Below, in pieces: positions 46,285-53,979 of a stretch of DNA of 56,427 nt. Each line of letters starts with the position of its first letter. Position 1 is the first letter of the stretch. Under the pieces are notes generated by a model. That model searched no databases. It worked only from the letters and a program-made list of their open reading frames with translations, and had not been told where the DNA came from. A program made the position numbers and the translations under genes. Source of the DNA: Acidobacteriota bacterium (lineage in GTDB: Bacteria; Acidobacteriota; UBA6911); NCBI GenBank assembly GCA_016933615.1, contig JAFGAO010000213.1, positions 1 through 56,427 of the forward strand. The letters are read 5' to 3'.

Positions 46285-47187
46285 TCAAAAATTACTCAAA
46301 GCGATCCAGACGGAGATGACGATGAGTACGGACGCCGCCAGGCGAAGCGAATAGATTCTGCCGCTCTGCGTCTCGAGCACCGTGCTGCCGCGATGGGTCA
46401 AAACGGCGCTGATAAGCACGATAAAGATCCCGCGGGTCGACTGCAGAATGTTGGGGATCACCACGCCGTTTCCCATTTCCAACAGGATCACGTAGAGCAG
46501 CGTCGCCGCGACAATGGAAACCGAGGCATAAATACCGAGCCTCAGATCCGCGCCTTTCAACACGAGCGGCACCCGTTTTTTCCTGATGTGGGGAATGACG
46601 CCAAGCGATAGAAGGCCGACGATACCGTTGTAGTAAACCATGAAATTATAGGAATCCACATAAAAAAGAGCCCGCTTTATGAAGATGTCGGTAAATCCGA
46701 ATATGAGGCTGCAGGCTGCCATCAGGGCAATCGGCTTCATCGGGAATCTGCTGCGGCTGCCCTTCGAGGGAGAGTAGCCGAGGACCGCGATCGCGACCGC
46801 TACCAGAACGGCGGCTGTATAGACCTGCCAGGTGTGCTTCTCCCCGAGCATGGGAATCGCCAGGAGACCTGCGAAAACCACCTTGCTTCCCATAATCGGC
46901 ATCACGCTGGAAGCGTCCCCGTAATGAAGCGCCGCGTAAAGAAAAAGATAGGCGGCAACGCAGGTAGCGCACGATGTTAAAAGCGGCGCCCACCCGCCCG
47001 GCGCGGGGGATTGCGGCCGGATAAAAAGCCAGAGCAGCGGAGTAACAAGCGCCTGGATGCCGTTTATATAAAGAAATAGAAGAAACGGCTCCCGGATTCG
47101 GTTTTTTAACAGCGCCTTGGACAACGCGGAATAGATGCTGTGCGCAAAGCCCGAAGACACGCCCACCAGGAGGAAGACGATATTCAT
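46285..47187 (-). CDS. EamA/DMT-superfamily transporter
   Basis: An inner-membrane protein of about 300 residues with some ten membrane helices in two five-helix halves, the drug/metabolite transporter layout. Features are GVSSGFAHSIYSALSKALL at the start, YGDASSVMPIMGSKVV closing the first half and GNGVVIPNILQSTRGI closing the second. The start at 47187 is where the first helix begins; the frame is open far upstream through the inverted-repeat region, which is not expected to be coding. Transported substrate unknown. Confidence 0.82.
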   Translation of the reverse strand: MNIVFLLVGVSSGFAHSIYSALSKALLKNRIREPFLLFLYINGIQALVTPLLWLFIRPQSPAPGGWAPLLTSCATCVAAYLFLYAALHYGDASSVMPIMGSKVVFAGLLAIPMLGEKHTWQVYTAAVLVAVAIAVLGYSPSKGSRSRFPMKPIALMAACSLIFGFTDIFIKRALFYVDSYNFMVYYNGIVGLLSLGVIPHIRKKRVPLVLKGADLRLGIYASVSIVAATLLYVILLEMGNGVVIPNILQSTRGIFIVLISAVLTHRGSTVLETQSGRIYSLRLAASVLIVISVWIALSNF

Positions 47188-47205
47188 AATCGGAATTTCA
47201 TCGGA

Positions 47206-47256
47206 AATTTCGGTGACAGTGGCAATTTCGAGGTTATGGTGACTGTCACCGAAATT
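47206..47256. repeat. 15-bp perfect inverted repeat upstream of the DMT transporter
   Basis: AATTTCGGTGACAGT (47206-47220) and ACTGTCACCGAAATT (47242-47256) are perfect complements around a 21-bp spacer. The right arm also contains the internal palindrome GGTGAC-T-GTCACC (47238-47250). It may be an operator for the transporter gene, a hairpin, or the core of a small mobile repeat. Confidence 0.65.
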
Positions 47257-47369
47257 ACAACGGGCTCCTGAATAAGATACCCAGGAGCCCGCGGCGGATT
47301 TCTTCATCACGCCCGCCCCCCGCCGGAGAGACGCTCCTTCAGGGGCCGGCATACTGTGAGTCTATAAGG

Positions 47370-49379
47370 CTATTTGCCGAATTCGGGTTTTCTCTTTTCC
47401 ATGAACGCCATGACGCCTTCCTTGCAGTCCGCGGCGCAGGAGATGTCGCCGGCGCCCAGATAGGCGATCTCCAGCGCTTCGGCGAGCGTTTTGACTTTTG
47501 CGGCCTTGTTGATGACCCCGCCGATGATTCCCAGGATTTCCTTGCTGAGCGGAAGATCCCCGGCCTTCGGATCGTCCGGTATGACGAACTCCGGAATATC
47601 CAATGGACCGTCGGCGATCCTGGGAATGTTCCCCTGGAGCCTGTTCACTTCGGCGATGGCCGCGTCGATCAGCTCGGGGAAAGTCTTCGCGGTTTTCTTG
47701 ACAATCCCGATTTCCACCGCTTCCGGAACCGTCAACCTTTCGGATTTGCCGATCATGGCGTGGAACTTGGCAGCGGCCTGGGGCCATTTGCGATACGGGA
47801 TCACGACACCGCCCATGCCCGGGATCATTCCCAGGGTGATTTCCGGAAGCTGCATGAAGGCCTTTTCCATCGCCACCATGCTGTGGCATCGGGTGGCCAG
47901 TTCGGTGCCGCCACCCATGGCGAGACCGTTGAGCGCAGCAACGACCGGCTTGCCTATCCGGTCCATGTACTCCAGGACCTTCGAATTTCCGCGCGACAGC
48001 GACTGGCCCTTTTCGTGGTCGCCGAAGGTGGCGATGAATCCGCCGATATCGGCGCCGGCGCAGAAGGCCTTGGGGCCGTAACCCGTGATCACGAATCCTT
48101 TCACGGACGCATCCGCCTCGCCTTTTTTGAGTTCGGCCAGTATTTCATTGCACGTGTGGTCGCTCAGCGCGTTGGCCGCCTGGGGCCTGCGGATGGAAAG
48201 GATTTTCACCCCATCCATCTCGTCGACCAGGATGTCCCGGGGAAAATCGACATACTCTTCAATCGGTTTTGTGGGTTCCGGGAAACCGGGGCGCTCGGCA
48301 AGGAATTTCTTCATGATGCCGGCGACCTTCTCGGCGCCGAGATTCTTCATGAGGTCGAAAATGCCTTGTTTATAGCCGAGGGCGACCATGCTGCCGAAAT
48401 TGAGATCGGAGCTGGTGCCGATGCTCTTGTCGGCGATATAGAAGGCCTGCGAAAAGACGCACCCCAGAAAGCGCGTCCGGATCCACTCCGCAATCTCGGG
48501 ATCCACGTCGACTTTCGTCCGGGGCTTGTTGTAGGTCCATTTGTCCACCGACAGCAGCAGTTTGTTCGGCTTATAGGCGGGATTCTCGGCCGATCGCCGG
48601 GTCTGGGACGCGTAGGTCAGCGGATTGGTCATGATGCCGAAAGGCCCCATTCCCAGAAATTCTTCGCTGATGAAATCGATTTCCTTGCTGGTGGCCCGGT
48701 CCAGCATGAACGTGGTCTCGCTCCCCCAGCTCTCAAACAGCCGGTTCAGAAGGAAGGAAAAGACATTCGCGGCGGCGAGCGGCGTTTTCCCGTTCTGGGC
48801 CATGAGCCAGAGAAGATAATCGATGACTTTCTTGTCCGACTTCTCCCAGGCGATGACCTCGACGCCCAGGCTGCGCCAGGCCGGTTCGAAAAAGTGGGTG
48901 TTTGCGGTTCTTTCCGGATGTTTCAGGTGGCTGAAGATCTGGTTTGCCAGAATGCCGCTGGTGTTGGACGTGATGATCGCGTTCTCCCCGACTTTCGATT
49001 CGACCAGCGACAGGATTTTCTTTTTTATCTCCAGGTCTTCCGTCGCCGCTTCTATGACCAGGCCGCAGTTTTTAATCTTGTCGTAATCGGTGGTGTATTC
49101 GATGTTGCCCAGGACGCCCTCCACCTGTTCGGGACGCAGCTTTTTGAGCTGAACCCCCTTTTGCGCGTAGCTTTCGAACCGCTGCTGCGCTTTCTTGAGG
49201 GGTTCTTCAACCACATCCACCAGGTACAGCTTCTTTTGAGGAAAGGCGAGCCGGAAGGAATACGCAATATCGGGCCCGATATGGCCGGCGCCGAGCACGG
49301 CCATCTCCTCGGGTATGGGCCGGAAGGGCCGGATGAGGTAGGGATTCTGAAAGCTTGGATACAGGTCTTTTACTGTCAT
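47370..49379 (-). CDS. 3-hydroxyacyl-CoA dehydrogenase / enoyl-CoA hydratase fusion (HAD first)
   Basis: A 669-residue bifunctional enzyme. Residues 1 to about 390 are an NAD-dependent 3-hydroxyacyl-CoA dehydrogenase (LGAGHIGPDIA, SNTSGI, catalytic His in HFFEPA); about 400-610 are a crotonase domain with FCAGADI, and both catalytic glutamates in GGGTELA and LPEITLG. The domain order is the reverse of FadB and matches the fusions described from archaeal crotonyl-CoA hydratase/hydroxybutyryl-CoA dehydrogenases. It follows the thiolase gene by 30 bp with AAGGAG, so the two form a beta-oxidation or beta-oxoacyl operon. Direction in vivo is not evident. Confidence 0.92.
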   Translation of the reverse strand: MTVKDLYPSFQNPYLIRPFRPIPEEMAVLGAGHIGPDIAYSFRLAFPQKKLYLVDVVEEPLKKAQQRFESYAQKGVQLKKLRPEQVEGVLGNIEYTTDYDKIKNCGLVIEAATEDLEIKKKILSLVESKVGENAIITSNTSGILANQIFSHLKHPERTANTHFFEPAWRSLGVEVIAWEKSDKKVIDYLLWLMAQNGKTPLAAANVFSFLLNRLFESWGSETTFMLDRATSKEIDFISEEFLGMGPFGIMTNPLTYASQTRRSAENPAYKPNKLLLSVDKWTYNKPRTKVDVDPEIAEWIRTRFLGCVFSQAFYIADKSIGTSSDLNFGSMVALGYKQGIFDLMKNLGAEKVAGIMKKFLAERPGFPEPTKPIEEYVDFPRDILVDEMDGVKILSIRRPQAANALSDHTCNEILAELKKGEADASVKGFVITGYGPKAFCAGADIGGFIATFGDHEKGQSLSRGNSKVLEYMDRIGKPVVAALNGLAMGGGTELATRCHSMVAMEKAFMQLPEITLGMIPGMGGVVIPYRKWPQAAAKFHAMIGKSERLTVPEAVEIGIVKKTAKTFPELIDAAIAEVNRLQGNIPRIADGPLDIPEFVIPDDPKAGDLPLSKEILGIIGGVINKAAKVKTLAEALEIAYLGAGDISCAADCKEGVMAFMEKRKPEFGK

Positions 49380-49409
49380 TGGATGTCTCCTTCAAATATC
49401 AACTTGCCG

Positions 49410-50597
49410 TTAATTCACTTTGATTACCAGGGCGGCTCCTGTATCGCCCGCCGCGCAGCCGGCCACCAGTCCGTAACCGCCGCCTTTCAGGACCAGCTCC
49501 TCGATTGCTTCAATCGCCAGCCTCATGACCGTAGGTCCCTGCGGGTGCCCCCAGATCAGAGAGCTTCCGTAATTGTTGAATATCCTGTCGTCGACCCCCA
49601 TCTCTTTTCTCATGATGATGTCGTTGACCGAGAACGGATTGTGGGTCTTGACCACGGCGAGATCGGAAACCGCGACTGCCGCCTTTTCCAGCGCCTTCTT
49701 CGATGCAGGCACCGGCGCATTGGGCATGTGGGCCTTCTTGGCGCGCGCAACGCCATAGGAAAGAATCTGGATGGTCACGTTTTTATCTGCGGAGAGCTCG
49801 TCCGCTTTACCCTTCGTGGTGACGATCATGCCGGCATTGCCGTCGGCCGCGTGGGTCTGGGAACCGGCATGTATGATCGAATCCGGCATTGTCCTCAGCT
49901 TTGCCAGGCCTTCGGCCGTGCAGGGCGTGATCCCCTCGTCCTCTTCCACCATGATGGACTCTTTTTTGGAGATCTTCACTTCCACGGGCAGCATGAAGCG
50001 TTTCTGAAATTCGCGGTTGTTCGCCGTCGACATCAGGTACTTGTTGTACCGGTCGACGACCAGGGCATCGGACTCTTCGCGCGTGATTCCGTGCTCTTTT
50101 GTGACGTTGATGGCGGTTCCCAGCGGGCCGGTGTCCCCGGTCGGTTCGAACATGAAACCGTCCATCATCCAGCTCTCGAAGTCCGGCTTCCCGCCGAGCC
50201 CTGCAGGATTCGGCCAGAGAATGTTCGGGCAGTTGGACGCGCGGTCGCAGGTAGCCACCAGCACATTGGCGTCGCTTTCCGCCTCGACGGAGGTTGCGGC
50301 GGTCTTGATGGCAACCGTCGCTGTGGCGCACGCCTGCGCGACCCGGGGACCGGCGAGGTAGGGATTGCCTATCAGCGAGGCGAACCAGGGGGCGTCGTAA
50401 AACCACATCTTCTGGGGAATGGTCGCGCCGAAGACGAGGCTGTCGAAGATATCGGGCGTGATCCCGCGCAATTCAAAAAACTTCTTCGCAGTATCGGCCG
50501 CCAGTACCACGGCGTGCTGCGTTTGGAATGATCCCTGCCATTTGCAAAAAGGCGAGCACCAGTATCCTTTGTAGGGAACATATACATTCTTGAACAT
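49410..50597 (-). CDS. Thiolase (acetyl-CoA acyltransferase)
   Basis: A 395-residue thiolase that joins or splits acyl-CoA units. The nucleophilic cysteine is Cys90 in RVAQACATA; the C-terminal catalytic elements are NDIIMRKE, WGHPQGPT (His) and GCAAGDTG (Cys). The usual GGxxALGHPxGxTG is altered to NYGSSLIWGHPQGPT, which points to a divergent thiolase branch. AAGGAGC lies before the ATG. First gene of the pair with the HAD-ECH fusion and divergent from an ADP-forming acyl-CoA ligase. Confidence 0.92.
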   Translation of the reverse strand: MFKNVYVPYKGYWCSPFCKWQGSFQTQHAVVLAADTAKKFFELRGITPDIFDSLVFGATIPQKMWFYDAPWFASLIGNPYLAGPRVAQACATATVAIKTAATSVEAESDANVLVATCDRASNCPNILWPNPAGLGGKPDFESWMMDGFMFEPTGDTGPLGTAINVTKEHGITREESDALVVDRYNKYLMSTANNREFQKRFMLPVEVKISKKESIMVEEDEGITPCTAEGLAKLRTMPDSIIHAGSQTHAADGNAGMIVTTKGKADELSADKNVTIQILSYGVARAKKAHMPNAPVPASKKALEKAAVAVSDLAVVKTHNPFSVNDIIMRKEMGVDDRIFNNYGSSLIWGHPQGPTVMRLAIEAIEELVLKGGGYGLVAGCAAGDTGAALVIKVN

Positions 50598-51254
50598 TTC
50601 CAGCTCCTTTCGAATACGCTATTTCGCGACTCTCTAATTTAAGATCTTACATTGAGGGCTTTTAGGTGATGCAGATAGGAATGCAACGCTCTCGGGCTTT
50701 GGATTTGGCTAAATGTTTCCGTTAAAACGAATATTATTCCCCTCCCTCTCCCCTGCAACATTTTGATGCCGCCCGGCAAGGCCGCTTACCGGGCCCCGCA
50801 CATTCGGGGACAGTTCCACGACAAGCCTCCGCCACCGAATACGCCACGACGGCCTTCACATAGCCTTGCTCCCGTGAAGGCCTTCGTTGAAGGATTCGCA
50901 ACTTTGCCGTCTGTTCCCTGCCCGCTTTTTAACGGCTTACTACTTCGAAATCCCGTGCGCCGGCAAAACCGCAGATGCGCAGAAATGCAACAGATTTCGC
51001 AAAATAGAATAGGAGAGACGCAGAATCATAGTCAAGCACGAAATGCCGCGCCCCGGAACTATCCCGATGCATTTGCGCAAGTCAAAACAGGCACGGGGCA
51101 AAAACAATTGACACCCAAACAAACATGTTGATACCGTAAAACCCGATTTCATTGAATGGAACAAACCTGTTTTTACGTTGAAGCAGCACGCGACGGGTCG
51201 AAAGTTTTTTAATAACAATATAATACACGGATTTGACGGACACGGGAGAGAGCG
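50598..51254. other. Divergent region between thiolase and second acyl-CoA ligase
   Basis: About 655 bp without a supported gene. Short open frames on either strand show no family features. The right part (51100-51250) is AT-rich and contains a perfect TTGACA at about 51105-51110 without a well-placed -10, and a perfect TATAAT at 51219-51224. Confidence 0.55.
51219..51224 (+). promoter_or_regulatory. Putative -10 box of the second acyl-CoA ligase gene
   Basis: TATAAT 31 bp before the ATG at 51255. A matching -35 is poor, so only the -10 box is claimed. Transcription near 51231 would leave a very short leader containing GGGAGAGAG. Confidence 0.4.
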
Positions 51255-53405
51255 ATGGGGAAAACCACTTCGTTGGATGCATTCTTTAAGCCGAAAAGCG
51301 TGGCGATTGTCGGAGCGTCCTCCGATCCCAAGAAACCGGGCCATACCGCGCTCAAAAACCTCGTGTCCCTGGGCTACAAGGGGAAGGTCTTCCCGGTCAA
51401 TCCGCGCGAGGATTCCATCCTCGGATTCCGCTGTTGCAGGAATATGCTGGATATACCCGAGCCGGTGGATGTGTGCGTTTTGCTGGTATCGGCGGATCTC
51501 ACGATGAAAGTCGCCGACGAGCTGGTAGAGAGGAAGCGACGTTTTGACGACGTAACCGCCGCCGTTTGCATGTCCGCGGGATTCGGAGAGCTGAACACGA
51601 GCGAGGGAAAAGAGCGGGAACGGGACCTTGTCCGGACGCTTTCATCGGCTTCGATCCGGCTTATGGGACCCAACTGCGTCGGTGTATTCGACACGTACAG
51701 CGGATTCAATACGAATTTCGACATTTCGACCTACCCGAAGGGCGGAGTGAGCGTTCTCACCCAGAGCGGCGCGTTCGCCAATTCCATGCTCTTCTGGGCG
51801 GAAAGGCTGCGCCTGATCGGCGTCAGCAAATTCGCCTCGATCGGCAACATGGCGGACGTGACCATGGGGGAACTGCTGAATTACCTCAAAGACGACGACT
51901 CCACGCGCGTGATCGCCCTTTACATGGAGGGTTTCTCAAGACCGAGGGAGTTTTTTGAGATCGCTCGCAAAGTCAGCGCCCGAAAGCCCATCGTGGTCAT
52001 GAAAACCGGCAGGAGCGATATGGGTTCGAAAGCCGCCCTGTCGCACACCGGTTCCGTGGCCGGATCCGATGCGATTTACGACGGCGCCTTCAAACAGGCT
52101 GGCCTCCTTCGCGCCGGATCCATCCTGGAGTTCTACGACACTATACGGGCGTTCGAAAAGCAGCCGGTGCCCGGAGGGAACCGCGTATCCATACTCACGC
52201 ACATGGGCGGGCCTGGAACCATCTGTATCGACGAAATTTCCGCGAACCGCAGGCTCGAGCTGGCAAAGCTTTCGCCCTCTACGGAAAAGGCTCTCAAAAG
52301 CATCTGCGCCCCGATGGCCAATATCGGGAGTCCGGACGGATATGTCGATCTGACGGCCGCGCATTATGAAAAACTGCACAACGAAGTGCTGCAGATTCTG
52401 TTCCGGGACAGAAACATCGACATGGTCCTGCAGATCCTGGCGCCGAGCGCCTTCCTGGACCAGAAGCTTCTCGTCGAGGAGATCCGGGAGGCCTGCAGGG
52501 CGCGGCAGGGCGAAAAGACATTTCTGAACGCGGTGACTTTCGGTGAATTTGCCTACGCCGTCCGGCAGGGGCTCGAAGACGCGGGCATGCCCACGTACGA
52601 ATATTCCGACATGCTCGCCAGGGTCGCGGGAAACATGGCGACCTATGCGGTCTACCGCAAATCCCGTTCCGGCCGAACCGGGATTCCGAAATACAGGCCG
52701 GATCCGCAAAATCGTTCCGCAAAGATAATATCGGGCGCATCCAGCCGTGGGCGTATCAGCCTTCTGGAACCGGAGGCATACAAGGTATGCGGCGAATATG
52801 GAATCAAGGTGCCTCCCTACCGGGTCGTGGGATCTGTCGAGAGCGCCCTCGCAGCAGCCCGAAAAATCGGGTATCCGGTTGCGCTGAAGGTGGTCTCCGA
52901 GGAAATCCTTCACAAGACGGACGCAGGCGGCGTGATGCTCGGAATCGATTCGGACGGCGCTTTGAAGGGTTCGTACAAACGGCTTGCGGCCAATGTAAAG
53001 AAAGCGGCTCCCGGCCTGTCCGCGATGAAGGTGCTGGTGCAGAAGATGATCCCGTCCAACACCGAGCTGGTTCTGGGGGCGCTCAGGGACAAATCCTTCG
53101 GGCCGACGGTCATGTTCGGGATGGGCGGCATTTATGTGGAAGCGCTCAAGATGGTGGGTTTCCGCCTCTCGCCGGTTTCGCCGGAAGAAGCGAAGAATCT
53201 GATCGTGGAAACGCTCCCCCCCCCCTTGATCCGGGGCGTGCGCGGCAGGGACCCCATGAACGTGGATGCGATCGCGGGAGTCCTAGTCTCGCTGGGGCGG
53301 CTGCTCGAAGAACAGCCGCAGATCGAGGAAGTGGATTTCAATCCCGTCCTTCCCTACCGGGACGGCTGCATCGCGGTCGACGCAAGAATCATCATCGCAA
53401 AGTAG
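51255..53405 (+). CDS. ADP-forming acyl-CoA synthetase, second paralogue
   Basis: A 716-residue paralogue of the gene at 26614, with the same order: CoA-binding domain (about 8-130; KPKSVAIVGASSDP), ligase domains with the phosphohistidine in LSHTGSVAG (His264), and ATP-grasp (about 505-716; PVALKVVSEEILHKTDAGG). It would interconvert an acyl-CoA and its acid with ATP formation, and stands opposite the thiolase/HAD-ECH operon. GGGAGAGAG precedes the ATG. The TAG stop is fused to a GGGGCGAACC hairpin, and the last 44 bp of the gene recur at 56347. Confidence 0.93.
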   Translation: MGKTTSLDAFFKPKSVAIVGASSDPKKPGHTALKNLVSLGYKGKVFPVNPREDSILGFRCCRNMLDIPEPVDVCVLLVSADLTMKVADELVERKRRFDDVTAAVCMSAGFGELNTSEGKERERDLVRTLSSASIRLMGPNCVGVFDTYSGFNTNFDISTYPKGGVSVLTQSGAFANSMLFWAERLRLIGVSKFASIGNMADVTMGELLNYLKDDDSTRVIALYMEGFSRPREFFEIARKVSARKPIVVMKTGRSDMGSKAALSHTGSVAGSDAIYDGAFKQAGLLRAGSILEFYDTIRAFEKQPVPGGNRVSILTHMGGPGTICIDEISANRRLELAKLSPSTEKALKSICAPMANIGSPDGYVDLTAAHYEKLHNEVLQILFRDRNIDMVLQILAPSAFLDQKLLVEEIREACRARQGEKTFLNAVTFGEFAYAVRQGLEDAGMPTYEYSDMLARVAGNMATYAVYRKSRSGRTGIPKYRPDPQNRSAKIISGASSRGRISLLEPEAYKVCGEYGIKVPPYRVVGSVESALAAARKIGYPVALKVVSEEILHKTDAGGVMLGIDSDGALKGSYKRLAANVKKAAPGLSAMKVLVQKMIPSNTELVLGALRDKSFGPTVMFGMGGIYVEALKMVGFRLSPVSPEEAKNLIVETLPPPLIRGVRGRDPMNVDAIAGVLVSLGRLLEEQPQIEEVDFNPVLPYRDGCIAVDARIIIAK

Positions 53406-53442
53406 GGGCGAACCTTGTGTTCGCCCACCTTGTGTTCGCCCA
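53362..53442 (+). repeat. 81-bp direct repeat, left copy
   Basis: Identical, apart from one C/T difference (53378 region), to 56347-56427 at the right edge of the window. It covers the last 44 bp of the acyl-CoA ligase gene plus the post-stop hairpin and part of the 15-bp tandem array. Confidence 0.9.
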
Positions 53443-53456
53443 CCTTGTGTTCGCCC
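53406..53456 (+). repeat. Post-stop hairpin and three 15-bp tandem repeats
   Basis: GGGCGAAC (53406-53413) pairs with GTTCGCCC (53419-53426) around CTTGT, a perfect 8-bp hairpin starting one base after the stop codon. The unit ACCTTGTGTTCGCCC is then repeated three times in tandem (53412, 53427, 53442). A T-run of only four follows, so it is at best a weak terminator. Confidence 0.75.
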
Positions 53457-53979
53457 TTTTCTCTTCCTTGTGATTTTCCCCTTCTCTGTCGGAAATTCAT
53501 TCGGACCGCATGGAAACAGGGTTGAAAACGGTCTGATTGTATGGGTTCTGTTGACGGGTCGGCATGCGGCCCATGTGCAATCCGAAGGAAAAAACCGGCA
53601 TGCCCGGCGCAACAGACGGCAGGGGCTTGCCGCGGATTAATCGCCGTTTAAAAGCAGATCGAGAATGCCCGGAATTGTTTCACCTGTGCTTTTTTTCAAA
53701 AAAAACAGCCGTTACGGAACGAGGAGCGGATATTGTCAGATTGCATGGATTGGAGTTATCGGCCAAATCGCCGCTTCAACCGGTAAAGACATATCCGGGG
53801 TTAAAGACAGTACCCCCGGGAGCTGCGTAATAGTCAATTGTCACCATGGAAAGCGAACCGCCGACCGCCGGCAGTTCCGCCGGCATCAAGAAGAGAATCA
53901 AGCTCAAAAGGGAAGCCGACCTGTGCAGTTTCGATGGCCACATTTCGAGACTCACAATTATTCTTACGGGATAAAGCGG
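53457..53979. other. Intergenic region between acyl-CoA ligase and second FG-GAP gene
   Basis: About 520 bp between convergent genes. Several overlapping short open frames are present on the plus strand but none has a recognisable product, good start site or sensible hydrophobicity. No clear terminator was found. Confidence 0.5.

Noticed and set aside
47760-50531. A 923-codon open frame opposite the thiolase and HAD-ECH genes
   Set aside because: It spans two well-identified enzymes on the other strand, has low-complexity His/Gly/Arg-rich translation and no recognisable domain. It is a by-product of GC-rich codon use.
50763-51131. A 122-codon frame in the thiolase-ligase gap
   Set aside because: No recognisable features and no ribosome binding site.
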